This document shows, one piece after another, positions 48,500-62,282 of a DNA stretch of 64,000 nucleotides. The notes below the pieces were generated by a model. That model saw nothing but the letters and a program-made list of their open reading frames with translations. It was not told the origin of the DNA and searched no databases. Numbering within the stretch: position 1 is the first letter of the stretch; every line of letters starts with the position of its first letter. The DNA comes from Aquila chrysaetos chrysaetos (lineage: Eukaryota; Chordata; Aves; Accipitriformes; Accipitridae). The position numbers were made by a program, and so were the translations under genes. The DNA lies in contig NC_044005.1 of the NCBI RefSeq assembly GCF_900496995.4, positions 23,999,363 to 24,063,362 on the forward strand, given 5' to 3'.

Positions 48500-49925
48500 G
48501 AAAAAACTTCAGTCTCTGGAGGAAATGAGAGTTGGGCAAATATTCAAACATGTTCTATGCAAATCCTTTTAAAAAAGGAAAAGTTGACAACAAAGTGTAG
48601 GAAGAATAGCAATATATCTGTTTGGCTGAATTAGAAGCTCTGCATTTACTTCAGACACAAAGAGAAGGAACACAGAAAGTGGAAGCTAAATTAGATTAAT
48701 AAGAACAGTCATTAAAAAATAGTGCAAATATATGAGAGTGGAAAGGCCGTGGTGGTACATGATAGGCTGCACCAACAGAGAGACATCAAGGGCAATGATG
48801 ATTCACTTGTAAATACATCACCATTTCACAGGGAGACCAAAGCATTTGGACTGTTCCTTGCAGAAGAGGGGAAACTACTGACACAGTGTGTCAAGAAAGT
48901 TGATTCCTGTTTAACATCTTTTTAACATTGATATTTGCCAACAAGTTAAGCTGCAAGCCAGTGATCAGCAATGGGGTGTAAGACCTCAGCTTAAAATACT
49001 GGGTGGGGAAAGGAAGGCATGTCAAATATTTTGAAATAACTTGGTGCAGATTAGTTAAGAAACTTTAATAACCCTCTGAAGTGATCTTAAAACCACTAAA
49101 GGCTGTTTTGGAGTATTCATGGACAACTGTGTGTATGAGTTAGAAAAAATGTTCTTAGAATATTGAAAAAGGGCAAATCTTGAAAAAGGAGGTAATAGAC
49201 TGATTATTTTTCCAGAACTTGATTTGTAAACATCCAAGAACAAACAAGAAAAGTAGCAGACAACACAGATTTGTCATGAAAAATTACACTTGTGTATCAT
49301 AGAAGGAATTTACAAGGATGAAGCAGTAGTTTTCTATATCTTGATGCAATTTTAAAAAATTTTTTTTTAGACAGAATTTCATATACTGTTCTAATAAGTT
49401 TTTCAGTAAAATATGGTAAAACTGAATGTAGTCTAGAATAAACACACAACTGTCCAGATACCTGTGTAGCTAGTAAACTGTTCACTGTTAAAATTAGAGG
49501 AGTTAGTGAAGTGAATTTTATGTGTTGGTATTCTTGATCTGGTTTTCTCTGAAGTTTTTTTAATAGTCTAGATGATGCAATATAGAGATGCTTGTTATGT
49601 TTGCAAATGGACTTCAGGTATGTTGGCAAACAGAACTGGAATCCAGTATCCAGTCTTGGATGTGGCTTAGAGTATAGAACACAGTTAATAGGTGTAAAAT
49701 TCATTCAGCAAGGAAGACTAAAATTGTACTTTAGGAAAAACAGGTCATTTTAGAGGCAATGGAATCAATTGTCTAGGGAGGCTGTAAAAGTTTAATGTGA
49801 ATGTTTTTGAGCAGCTTAGATAGACTTGCAGAAAAATGACATAGATATAAAAGGTCATGTGTTTAGCTGGGCAGTAAGTTTGCTAGCCCTTGAAGTCCCT
49901 TCTAGCCTCCTCTTTCTGTGCTCGG
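48500..49925 (+). mobile_element. Ancient CR1 LINE relic
   Basis: It has CR1-like segments in order: 'acaacacagatttgtcatga' with 'aaaaattacact' (around 49260), 'aataaacacacaactgtcca' (around 49440), 'gaggcaatggaatcaattgt' (around 49755), and the 3' end 'cccttgaagtcccttctagc' followed by 'ctcctctttctgtg' at 49888-49921. The 5' limit is a guess. Frames are broken. Confidence 0.6.
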
Positions 49926-52071
49926 TGCACACAGAATATGAGCTAATGATATACTATATATACTAACTATAGTTTCTTACTAGAAGTTTTTTTCCCAATG
50001 AGTAGCATCAAAATGTTTGGTGGTTTGTTTTGGTTTGTTGTTTGTTTTTTTTTTTTTAAAGGTGATTATCTCTGTAACTCTGAAATTTCTGTGTACTTGA
50101 CAAATACAAACAAATGCATCTTTTTCAGTACCTTATTAGAAATAAAACAGTTTTATTCTGGAGGGAGCTGAAAGAGTTCAGAGGCAAGGCAAATCACTTG
50201 ATATCTTGTAGTTACTAAGAAGTTACTTTCTTACTCATTCTGCATTAGTGATAATTTGCAATGAAATCTGAAGTTTGCAGGACTCTGAAGCTTGCTTAGT
50301 GCTGCCTTGTGTCATGTCACCTGCTGTACATGCGGTGAACTAGACCCATGTCAGTGAGGAAGTTACTGATCTCTCGTTTTCTCCTTGTCTTCTTTGGGGG
50401 TGATGTGACTTTTGGATCTTTTGTCAAGCCTAAATTAGACATCTTCTTTCTTAATAGCTTTAGTGTTCTCTTGCTTAACTTCATTTGAAAAGATGTGTGA
50501 GAGAGCTGAGAAAGCTTCTGCCTTCAGAAACCTGTAGCCAAGATTTTTTTTTTTAATGTAAAAACATGACTTTGTTTCATTTGTGTACTGCAGATATATC
50601 TGGAGAAAAGGGTGACAGCTATTTCCCAGTTTTCAGCAAAGATGTAACAAGTTAATGACAAAGTGTTATTTTCTGTTCCTGCTACATAGTATTGTTGTTT
50701 CTGTTAGCTGGAGTATTTTGTGAATTATTAGACCTAACACTAAGTAGTAGTTGTCAAAACAAATACAAATGTTGTGGTGTGGTCCTTATTTTTTATACAT
50801 TAGTTTTTAGTAAGTAATTATTCTGGGTTATGACTGCAGAGCTTTCATAACTTACACGAAAGAGCGTGGTTTGATGCAGTACATTTTTTTGAGCGTATTC
50901 TGATGGTTTTAAGAGAAAATACAGAATTCCAAATTGTAAGCTGACTATTCATCTGGCTGTGCAAACAAGAAATGTTTTCAAACTGATGGGTTCTGTTGTA
51001 AAAAAAAAAAAAAAAAAGACTGTTTAATTCTTTAAACCTGATGTCCTCATGAAGGCCAGAATATAAATATAACCTTAATTACATTTTTGTTGCTACGCAA
51101 TTTTGTTGCTCATGTTAAAATTTTCTATCCGCGCATATGCCTAGAGCTGGTAGAAATGTGCTTAATGATGAAAGTACAGGTGAAAATTTGTTCCCCTCCA
51201 CATGCATCAGAAACTAGTAGTTGAATGGTGTTTTAAGAGGTTCTGTGTTTATCTAAATACCATTTGGTAGGAGATGTATTGCTTTCTAGTGATTGTTTAA
51301 AAAAATTAATTTTAAGGTAGGGAGGAAATGATATATAAATATTTTCCTTGCTAATCTTCACTTTAACAGTATAAATTTAATTTGCTGTCCACGAGAGGGT
51401 GCTGTCTGCTAGCAGCTTGAAATGCAAAAATAAAGTAGTTCTGGTATCGTAGTTTAAGGTTGAATTGTTGTGTTTATAATTAAAATTGCTTTAACAAATA
51501 ACTAGTGTTATTTGTATTGGTTTGTACATGGATCCACAAAATATTGGGAAAAAGGTCTTAAAGTGATGTAATTATTTTGTGCTATTACAGTCATTCTCAT
51601 GTACTTAGCTCTTGTTTACTACTTTTCACTCACAGATTTTAGAGTATGAAAGAGGCAAACATTGGTCTGTTTTACAGGCTGGAGATGTGAAAGAAATGAC
51701 TCTCCAGAGGTTAATCAGGCCTGTGGCAGAGAAGCTAAGATTTTTGTATTGCAGCTTCGGGTTAGGCTGCACCAAGCTTGATATTGAGATATTTAGCACT
51801 TGAGTAGAACCGCCACTGTAGAGAAAAATATGCATATACCTGAAGGAGGGTATTGCTAGCAAGATAGCAGGTCAGTTCCCTGCTTGAGTACTTCTGGAGT
51901 ACACGCTGCTATAACTCTAGTTATTTTCTATACCATTCTAAATCTTATTTAATAAAATAAAAGTTGTGTTCATTCTTCTTTCTGCCCTGTGCTCTATTTA
52001 CCTTTTTTTGCCATTATTATCTTAATATATGGTAAAACATGCACTGATTTCCTGCAGCGTTTTTTTGTTGG

Positions 52072-52094
52072 TTTTTTTTTTTTTTTTTTTTTTT
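52072..52094 (+). repeat. T23 tract in the acceptor of CEP128 exon 7
   Basis: Twenty-three T are followed by CCTTTTGAAG, so the homopolymer forms the polypyrimidine tract of the exon that starts at 52105. It is a likely site of length polymorphism. Confidence 0.9.
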
Positions 52095-52104
52095 CCTTTT
52101 GAAG

Positions 52105-52221
52105 GTATCAGAACGGGTAGAGAGAAGACTTCAGGAGATAGAACAAGAAATGCGTGCTGAAAGACAGCTTGTAGAAAGACGCCAGGACCAGCTGGGACAT
52201 ATGTCTTTTCAATTACAAGAG
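52105..52221 (+). CDS. CEP128: CEP128 coding exon 7 (residues 217-255)
   Basis: 117 bases, phase 0 at both ends, acceptor CCTTTTGAAG and donor GAG|GTATGC. It encodes RVERRLQEIEQEMRAER, then QLVERRQDQLGHMSFQLQE. Human reads RVERRLQELEREMRTER and ELVERRQDQLGLMSLQLQE. It is strongly charged coiled coil, rich in Glu, Arg and Gln. The acceptor is dominated by an unusually long T run. Confidence 0.97.
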
Positions 52222-55200
52222 GTATGCAAATGAAAACTTCCTGTGTATTCAGGATTAAGTTAGGAACATGTTGCTTTTGTGAGCCTGTACCTGTCAAACT
52301 GACAGAAGTGCTCATATCTTTGGCACATTCTTTTAGCTGTATCAGTCCAGCTCCACTTGTTTTGGTGACCAGATAATAACAAGTACAGTCTCTGTTCTTC
52401 ATGATACTGTCTTGTCCATGTTTAGACCTTTTTGGTAATTGGCACAAATGTTCTTTAAAAGAATCCATCCCCTGTGCCCTCCCTCAAACCCCAAACAAAC
52501 AAAAGCAAGTCATTAACTGGGTTGTCTGAATTAAAACATTTTGTTTTTGAAAATGTAAACTTTGCTTGCCGTGAGCAGTTTATTTTTAATTTGTTTCAAC
52601 AAGCAATCAAATGCACTGTAGTGGCCAGACAGATTTTCATTGCTATTCAAAGAGTTTCATTCAACAGTATGTGATGAAGTATAAAATATTGTGTAGGAGA
52701 CAAATACAAATGTTTATATTATGAATTAAAATTCAAGACAGCTTGTAGCTTTTTTCCTGCTTGTTTTAGGAAATGTATGAAAAATACATCTCTGGTTCTG
52801 ATTTTACTGCTGTTTGGAAAATCTGTGTCTTAACATAGTGTAACTTTTTATTTCACTCCCCTTAAGATATGATTTGCAATGTTATCGCTAACTATGCAAT
52901 AGAATTTTATAGTTGAGAAGAAATGTGCAATTCCTTGTTTTTAACTTTTAATGCTAGCAACAGTATACGTGCCTTTTGGAAGGCAGTTGGTTTATACTAT
53001 GCAGTGATATTGAGGAACCTTAATTTAGACTGACGCTTTGTATTTCATGTAAGGCTAGAAACTCTTCAAAGATGTCATATTTAAGAAGATAAGATGCTGT
53101 TTTGATATAGATAAAAATTAGTGTTTATCAAAATACTTGTAGTGCTTCTGCTAGTATTTCAGAAAGAGTTACTGGTTCATTTTTCCTCCTATTGAGTCAT
53201 AGTGGGTGAAAAGAACTAGAGTGCTTTATTACAGTTTTCATTGCTCTTTAATATGCCTACGTCCATTTCTACATTGTTTGGTTGTGCCTTCAGTCTGGTA
53301 GAGGAATGCTTAATGAAATGAGTTGGTGTCACCTGATAGTGTTATCTGCAGATTGGAACAATCTTTTTTTATCCTTTTAAAGGGAAAATGACTTGTAAAG
53401 ATACATTGACACTGCCATGGTTTCCTTAGAAGGAAAACTTGAATTCAAGTGAATGAATTCAAACGTATTTCAAAGACTTTCATATGATTGGCTATGTGAT
53501 CATTAGCCCTCAAGCTGGATACCTTTTTTCTTAGTAGCTCATCTTTTGAATTTCATGCAAAATTACTATTAAATACTAAAGTACCTCCCCGACCTTCCAT
53601 TCCCCTAAGCTGTTCAGCTGTAGATGAAGACATTTTAATCCTTTCTCCTGAAAATTCTATTTTGCTCTGTGCATATTTTTGTAAATAATTTTTCTTGAGG
53701 AGACCCTTTCTATTTAAAAGATTTTTTGACACCTCTGTTCAAAACTTCAGTATGTAGTCCTCATTCAGAGTTTATAGGAAAGCTCAACACCTTTTAGTCT
53801 GCTTGGTAAACTTTTACTATGAGGAATTTGCCCAAGCTGAGATTCAGAGCCAATCCTGACTGGAACAGGCTTATTCCATATGCCATACATTCATAGATGT
53901 TGCTACTTGGAGGAGAATCACGTTCTTGATGATTATCTTCACTCTCTCAAGCAGGGGCTCATATCTCCAAATTGTCCTTCTGGGTGGCTGATCTCAATCA
54001 TGACTCTGGATTTCCTGGACTGGACTCTTGTCACTGTATTTAGAAATCCCAATAAAACATAGATTACCCCTGTGGCATGAATTACGGATTTTTCAGGGAC
54101 TTCTGACCTCTAACATGCTAAATAGAACCTGATGGTGTCAGATGACAAGTGTAGAAGGGAGCTTCTTTCAATAGGTGTTAGGTAATCTTTATTTGACAGA
54201 TTACAGAGGAATACGGAGACAGTATCGCCCTTGAAACACAGACTTCCATTACGTTCCCGGTAGCGACAAACAATATGTCCTCTTCCTGCTACTTCTTCTC
54301 TCATAGCTGTCTTAACAGCTTGGAGAACATCTTTGTGACAGAGTTGCAACTTCCTACATGCCAGGTATCTTTAGACTTCAGTAGTGCTAAGGTCCTTAGA
54401 TCTCAGACCCTTATTACAAGCTTCCTTCCAACTGTCCCATCTTCCTTCCCCATTGAACATTCATGTTAATTTGTCCTTCTCTAGGTAGAAAATGATCTCA
54501 CTTCTGGATGGTGTTTGTATTTATCAGGGATGGTTCAACATCTCTTGATGCTCTCACATTGGCAGATTGGACCACCTTGCATCCTACCTTTTGAAAAATG
54601 CTTGGTTTTGAGAGCAAAATAACCAGGACCCTGTGCATGCTGCCTCTCTGTGTACTATTGTCCTGAGAGGCTGCTGTGTGGAAAAGCTTCGTGAAGAAAA
54701 TTACTTTGTTATGGAGTATAAATTTTAGAAGAAATAGGAATATAAGAATATCTAAGGAGGCAAAAAGTTTAGAACTTATCTAATCTCAAATTAAAAACAA
54801 ACAGGAAAAAATGCCAGAGCCAAAACAGTCTGAGTATTGGGTGTAGCAGATTTGAGTTTTTGAGCTTCTGTTTTTTGTTTTCAAATTTTTTTCTTTATAT
54901 ATGTGCTGTTACAGATGAATAGATTCACTATGGCAGACCAAATAGACTAAATAATGTAATTTATGACCATGATGTATTTAAGATTTATGAATATGAATAG
55001 TTTAAAAAGGTTGTTATTTCAACAATATGTTTTCAAGCTGAGTAGTAGGTGGCTTCTTGTTGATTTGTTCATTACTTGCATCAGTGTAATTGTTTGATGT
55101 ATTTTGCTAAGGTATTTTTTATTTTTCTGTACTATAGACAAATTTGGCTTTAAAGATCTCTGAGCAAAGTTGTTAGAAAAACTCAATAGTTTACACTATT

Positions 55201-58200
55201 TTTTATGATTTTTAAAAAAATATGCTCTATTTTAAGTAGGCAATTTCAGCAAAGCCTACAAGGTAATTATTTAAAAGAAGATAAATAAAATAATAAAATT
55301 CCTGCTAAGAATAATTGGATTTTGTGTAAAATATCTGATGTCATTTAACTTTTTTCTTACTGGTCATCCATCGCTTGGTGGTAGCATTTGCCATAAAAAT
55401 TGCTTGATAGGTGAGAGAATTTTCAAGAACAGAGATTCTCAGAGACTCCAGTGTGGAAGCTTACTTATTTCTTCACTGCCTTACAGTTGTAAGTGTGACT
55501 ATATTGTACCTTAAGAACAGCAACTTCTTAACACAATATATGACATCACTGGTTTTCTTCCTTATTGTGAAATATGTTCTTTCATGCTGCTTTGATACTC
55601 AGCTATTGCAGAGTCTCTGCAAGACTGCAAGAGTCTCATTAGTGCACTCCTTTGATCTCTCATGGGATACACAGAATGATGCTGAGGACTGGCTACTGAA
55701 AAAGGTGGATCTTTCATTCAGTACATACATACCAGTGTGTACTCACTCAAAGATTCTTAGGGGATGTTGTAGATGAAAATACTCTTAAATGAACGCAGTC
55801 AACATAGGGAGAAGCTAGTTGCCTTTTTCTGCAGCTTGGCTTTTTAATCAGCTGTTCCTCTCGTGGTGGCTTATATTTGGCCAGGAGTATCAGAAGAAGC
55901 AGGCAAGCAGCTTTCCAGTAAATGAGATGTCCTTCACTGGTGAATCATGAACACACTCAGGGGTAAACCTGAGCCAGTGAACTCTAATAAATATCTGTGC
56001 TGGTTCTCTGCAAGAAGGCTTGGAGATGACGGTAGCAATTTAAGTTTCATTTTTCTAATTTTCTTTTAATGACACTTGTCTGCAATAATAATGCTAACCT
56101 GGATAGTGATGGTCTTGGAATTTTTTGGTCCCTACTCCATTTGGGAGTGGAGTGCTTGGGATTCACCCATGTAAATATGGGTATGGACAGTCCCTTGAGA
56201 ACAGAATGCTGGTTATCACTAACCTGAATTTCTTTGAGAAGTGATAGCCGTTTGCCCAGTTGCCCCTTGTCTTCCATTGCCCATCATCTTCTGTTGCCCC
56301 TTTCTTTTAATAACTCTGTGATTGAGGACTGTGAGGACATGGTCCTCCATTTATACAAATACAACATGTTGGAGAGAGAAGGGTAGACGTGTTTCCTACA
56401 GATACTGATTAGGAGAAAGCTTTCCATCTGAGAGCTTGAAGTGCGTGTGGACAGTATGTACTGAGGGATGTATCCAGAAGTAGTCTTTGTAACATATAAA
56501 TGTTCCTAGGGCATGGTGTGTATCTGTGTAGCTTAAGTTGCTGTATGTTAGAATGTATTTGAATTGCTTTCTGTACTTTTGCATACCCTAGTGAGAATAA
56601 AGTAAATAATTAAATATTTTACTGCAATTATTATTTGGATGAAGGGTGTTTCTACATAATTTTTAAGAGGAGCTTTTTACTTTGTTATTCTGTTTCTTCT
56701 CCTTTCTAATTTGAATTATGAGTGAGATGGACTCTTAGCTCTGTCAGTGGTCTCAGTCTTGTGGTGATCCTTGTGTGGATGTAATGTTCTATTAAAGTCC
56801 TTTTCTGTCCTCTTTTGTTTCTCCAAGATGCTTCCCAAGTAACATTACTGGATGGGAGGGTGGTAGGGTTTGGACTGAGTTCTGAAATCCTGTCATTTAA
56901 TACGGTCTGAGTGATTTACAAAGAAATGCTATTTAAAGTATTTGTGGCTATTTAATGAGACAATTGTTTCATTAGTTTGCCTGTTATACATTTCAAACCA
57001 AATAAAATCAAATTTGACTTGGATTTGATCGGTAGATGCCTTAATTAAGAAATCTTGTGAGCTTTAAATGTTAATAGTTATTAATTTTAAGGAACGTGCA
57101 GTGCCTGTAACTGACCACTACTTGTCAGTATTTTACCATCTTAAGAGAATCATCTTCCTAAATCTCAGTTATTAAATTATATATTTTCAGGGCCTAATTG
57201 AACACGATGATACATTTGTTTCAGTCTTTCTCTCGTCTGGCTTGTCTTTCTGTCTGTCTTTTGTATGATGTGCAAACTTTTTATTTGTATTGCACTACTA
57301 TTATAGACTGATTATTAACCAAAATGATATCTAGTTGTATACTGACCATAAAGAAAGCTTGTCATATAAAATTTTGCATCTTTAACATCTAAATTTGTGG
57401 TGTTATTTTGAATCTGTAGTCTGTATGTGCTGCATGTGGGTAGATAAAAATTATTTTCTCTACGTTTTTATGTATCTTTTAACAGTGTGTATTGGTGTGT
57501 TTAAACACTATCTGTTTAAACAGCAATTACTGCAAATTAGAAAATTGCAATTAGCAAACAGAAATTCATGCAAATCATACATCTTCATGTTCTTCTAGAT
57601 TCTGATACAAACATGTTTCTGATTAGAAAGGAGAACAAATATACTCATCTTCCCAGTGCTACTGACACGTATATATGGGTTGCTTTAATAAAATACATTT
57701 GTTGTGTATACTAAAACTATTTTGAGATTCTTCAGTGCTTTATTTTGAACATGAATATGCAAATACCTTGTACTGCTTGTTTGCATTTATGCATCCATTT
57801 TCTAAAACAAGATCAAGTATCATTCTTAAAAATGGGCTTTAAACAGTTTTTATATGCAGTGGATGTCCTGGATGGCTTTACTAATTCCTGTGCTTGGATT
57901 TTGGTGAAATGAGTCCGTGTGTTCATGCTTTGCACGCTTGAGATGAACAGAATCATCTTTATAGAACATTTTGAACCCACTGACTGTAGTAAGGCAATGA
58001 CTATAGTTATGTATTAAGCTAATAACTTGGATAGGCCAGGAAGCATTTTTTCCTTTTTCTTTGTGCAACTGGATACTTAGATTCTGTTTGCCTCCCACTG
58101 CACATACTGTGAAGTGCAAGAGTCTGGTGGTCTTTCAACAGAGAGTGGGGTAGACTGCTAGTCAAAAGCATTATTGAAAATTCTCTTTTTGCATGTCTCT

Positions 58201-58973
58201 ATCTCTGATCTTTTTAGACAAACATAAACTCAATCTGTGCTCTGAACCATCTGGATGTTTTAATGCATCGTTGATACTTGCTCCTTGGCTCTGTGGTATG
58301 CCACCTGTGGATAATGGTTTCTGTTTTGATTGTAGTTTGAATCTGACTCTGTCTTGGAACATGAGCAAGTCTCATATATATCTGTCACTGAAATATCTAG
58401 GCAGTCTGTCTTAAATGCCTGGCTGGTGTGTCTAGGTAGCATACGTGGACCCATGCTAGCTGCTAATGTAGCAAGTTAGGGAAAGAATTTTCATTCAGAT
58501 TAGGATGTGGTACATTTTTGCCTTAAAGTATAGCATGAGGCTGGTCTGCTTGTGTATTTCTGCTAGTATGAATATAATTCACTGATCAGTCTCACCTTGA
58601 AAGAGCAAATTTCAGTTTGTGGTCTGTGCATTGTTTTCAAATAAACTGGTTTTATTTAAAAAAAACCAAAATGAAACAAAACCCAAACCCCAAGCCCTAA
58701 GAAAAGTTAGTGGGCTTAAATTGCAGTAAAAGTTATGATTTGCTATTAGAAGATTTTCATAAGTTGGAAAGATTGAGAACTGTTGTTACAGAGGCCTCCA
58801 CGTAGTTTTCCCCATATATAATAAAAAATTTCTGTCTAGCAGTGAGTAAATTATTTTATCTATTTGAAGTTCTGGGGTTTGATATACTATATATGAATGA
58901 GGTATGTTGAGCTGGGGTGTACCGGGTACGTTAGTATTCTAATACTGTCTTATGCTAGTGAGCTCTTCAAAAA

Positions 58974-59230
58974 GACCTGTAAGAATTGCTCTACTGGGTC
59001 AAATCCAAAGTTCATCTAGCCTGTCAGGGACAAAAGCCTGTTTCTGACTGCCTAGGCAGGCAGTGTAACCTTTTGTTACCAGCTTGTCCATCCTGAAACC
59101 ATGCTGTGAAGACCTCTTTACATGGAAGTTCTCTGTTTCCTTGTGGCCTCCTCCATGCCTGCCCCCTCCAACGCGTCATCAACCTCCTTGTCAGCCTCCT
59201 CCTGGCCATCCTGGACATTAATGCTTTCAC
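58974..59230 (-). mobile_element. CR1 LINE 3' fragment, minus strand
   Basis: 'aagaattgctctactgggtc' followed by 'aaatccaaagttcatctagc' is the reverse of the CR1 tail ('gctagatgaacctttggtctgacccagta...'). Sequence further right (to about 59230) is GC-richer and may be the rest of the fragment, but that part is not recognised with certainty. Confidence 0.6.
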
Positions 59231-61568
59231 GAGGAGGATCTTAGTGGGGGAATCCTAATGACTGTAGGGCCTGTTCCCATTCCTTGGTGCTTCAGCATTG
59301 CCAGGCAGAGCTCTCCTGGGCAGCATCTGCCTGCTGCTTGTGAGCCGTCAGGGAGGAGTGTGTGTTGGAACTGTTGTTCTCAGCATCCCCTTCCTAGTTC
59401 CCATTTTTGACATTTTACTCCCCCAACCGCTTCTTTGGAGACAACAAATGAAATCAAAGAATCAGTTGAATCTTTATATGGTATTTTTTTTTCTTTAACT
59501 CTTCCTTTCTCAAGAGAAAGCTTACACAGAAAAACCTTTAGTGGAGAAAAAGCAAGAGTGGAACAAACCAGTGAGAGAGAATTATTTAAAAAGGAGTACA
59601 AGAAGGAGGAAAAACATAGAATTAACTTCTACCTATGCAGTTTCTGAATTGTCAATAACAGCTGATGTTTGTCTGGCTGTGGATGACCAGATGTTTCCAT
59701 TTCTTAATGACATTTTGATTGGTTAACTGATTGCCTACAGCACTTACTGGAAAAATGCATGTTTCACAGTTGAAGCAGTGCACATGTTTAACTTATTGTA
59801 ACATCACATTCTTTTTGTAGTAATTTAACTCTGAGATTATATATATACATGTGAACTGTTTTTTTCTTAAAAATGAAATAGTTACGGGCTATTTTTACAA
59901 TATACAGAAAATAAAACCGAACATAATATTTGTAGTATCAGTGATAGGAAAGACTGCCTTTTTGTTTGAAGTTATTGCTATTTAATAGCCTAAATATCAT
60001 TCAGTGACCCTGATAAGTTGAAATGGCATATTAATTTCTGTAGTTTCTTCTGGGAATTAGGATGTACTACTGATGCAGAGACATACTTTTTGCCTTTGGT
60101 AGGGAAATCTTTGAAAATTTTCCTAGTATTTCTAATTCCAGCCCAGCTTTAATATTTTCCTTATGATACTAGCATCTCTAGCAAAATCTGCACATGAAAA
60201 CATGCATTTTTGGTCCTATATTAGTTATTAATTTACTGCCAAAAATAAGGTTGGCATACAGTTGACTGTATATAACAGAGCTTCTAATTTTGCTAGTAAA
60301 AATGAAGCTCAATTTCAGTTAGTACACATCATATATCCCTAGCAGACTGTTCTGAACTTGGTACTTCCCGCCATTAAAAAAATCCCAAACTTGTGCAATA
60401 ATGGCATTAGCTGAAGTGATGATCATCTTTGACTTTTGTTCAGGTAGCTTTTTGGGAGTTCTCCCTAGAGTCTTTTTGAGTAAAACAGGAGTGAGTCAGG
60501 TCTGTGTGCAGTCTTGAGTTTTATAGTTGACTGGAATGATAGATTTGAATCTGTACTGAATACTTAGAGAAATATCTTAAATGTGTTACAGTCTTAGAGT
60601 AACCGATTATGAATTGGTAAGATTAAAAGTGTAATTCTTTATGTAGCATAATATTTTCAGTGGCATGGTTATGATAAATATCTTCCACAATCTCAGTTTT
60701 CAGTGTAAACTGTTCAAGCAGGAGAGTAGTCCAAACTATACTGAAACCCTTATGTTTCCTCAGGTGAGGATATAAGACTGAGATAAGTATATAAATCCAT
60801 TTATTTTCTCCACAAAGCTACTTTTAAAAGCAAAACTTCTAAAGCTGAATGCCTGGCTTCACTGAGGTTGATTACTATCTTGCCTTCTGTTTTCATACAG
60901 TGAAATCATTCCCCAGTATGGAGTGCAGAGAAAATGTTCAAAACCTGAATGAAATTGCACTAATTATAGGGGCAAATTTCAGGGATATTTGTTTAAGGAA
61001 ATATTCCTTTAAAATGTAACATAAAAATGCTGCTCAGGAAGAACAGACTGGGAAAAAGACATTTCTTTCTGGGCAGGCTATGTGTTTCTGTTGTTCTGTT
61101 GTAGTTTTAGCGAGTAATGGTGGAAGGAATAGATGTACTTATGTTTCATGATATTGGATGAAAGTAAAAGGTGTATGCTAAAGTCTCTAACTGATTTGTG
61201 GCTAGCGTGAAAACTGCTTGGTCATGTTGCGCAGCAAAGCAGCAAGATTTATTAACAGTTACTCAAATTCACAGCAAATTCTGTGAGTATGACTAGTGAT
61301 CTCTCTCAGCTAGTGTTTCTAAGTGATATTTAAGATGAGCCAATTACATTGTTATGGCTTGAGATATCCAAACTTGGGTTTGTATGTTGCAAATTGTATG
61401 TGTCATTAATGTCTGTGATGTCTAATGCATTCCTTTGCCAGCGATTGGGAGTGTTCTGCAAATAGTGTTGGTTTGCAGAGGAAAAAGATTTTGAAAATGA
61501 TATTCAAAGCAATTTTATTTTTGTAAGATGCTTTAGAAAATGTACACAAGTGTTTTTAGATACTTCAG

Positions 61569-61622
61569 TTTGGGGGGGGGACAGGACAGGAAAGGTCCCC
61601 ATGGATTCTCCCCCCCCCCAAA
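61569..61622. repeat. G-run / C-run inverted repeat
   Basis: TTT plus nine G (61569-61580) pairs with C-run plus AAA (61611-61622), giving a 12-bp perfect stem around a 30-base loop. The loop itself contains a short GGAC/GTCC inversion. It could form a hairpin or, on one strand, a G-quadruplex. Homopolymer lengths may vary. Confidence 0.8.
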
Positions 61623-62195
61623 GTAGGGCACATCAATGTCAGATACTTTTGATCAGGAGAGTTTCAGTTGATTCTGTCTTAATATTGCGATTCTAAGCAT
61701 CTGTCCAGATTTAAATAAAAATAACCTTTTCCTTTTTGGCTTCCAACACAACCTTATGGTAGTGTTTTCCTTACTACAGTGCATTGTATTTCATATCATG
61801 CATATTTCATATTAGAGAGTATATTCTTTTCACTTGATATGTTCATAGCTTATCTATAGGGGATCTCTTGAGCCTCTTAGACCTTCATCTCAAAGTGTTT
61901 GGGGTCAGCCCTGAGCATGTGGAGCTCTATACATCGGAAGGATGTTAGTGCTAGTTTTGACTTTGTATTTGGCCCTGTTCTGTGCATGGGTATGTTGATA
62001 TATGCATGGACTTATATTTATTTTTTCATAACAATATACATTGGCTCCATATGGAAATATTAGACATAGATGGAAAGCATTTGTCTAGGTCTTCTTTCTT
62101 AAATATATCAGAGATTCTTTCATTTTAACAGACTTACAAAGAAGACTTCTGTAACTTTTATAATGAAGTTCACAATATATTTTTCCCCTCTAAAG

Positions 62196-62282
62196 GCTTT
62201 AAGGAAGCAAGATGCTAAAGCAGATGAAACAGAAAAACTCATGGAAAATAAACTTGTGAGATATGAAAGTGAAAAGAACCAA
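62196..62282 (+). CDS. CEP128: CEP128 coding exon 8 (residues 256-284)
   Basis: 87 bases, phase 0, acceptor CCCCTCTAAAG and donor CAA|GTAAGA. It encodes ALRKQDAKADETEKLMENKL and then VRYESEKNQ. Human reads ALKKQEAKADEHE with ETEKNQ at the same points. It continues the coiled coil in frame with LQE of the preceding exon. Confidence 0.95.

Larger units (their letters stand above)
41214..52104 (+). other. CEP128: CEP128 intron 7
   Basis: The largest complete intron in the window, 10,891 bp. It holds a candidate alternative terminal exon (41637-41714), CR1 relics at about 42780-43220, 46150-46850 and 48500-49925, a plus-strand solo LTR (47249-47826), and a 23-T tract at 52072-52094 next to the acceptor. 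43220-46150 and 49930-52050 are unassigned AT-rich DNA. Confidence 0.85.
52222..62195 (+). other. CEP128: CEP128 intron 8
   Basis: 9,974 bp. It contains a minus-strand CR1 fragment (about 58974-59230) and a G9/C10 inverted repeat (61569-61622). No exon is supported: the longer frames (55411-55776 among them) have no splice context or recognisable product. The rest is AT-rich unassigned sequence. Confidence 0.85.

Noticed and set aside
55411..55776. Open frame of 121 codons in CEP128 intron 8
   Set aside because: No consensus acceptor or donor in phase with CEP128, no known domain, and composition typical of AT-rich intron.
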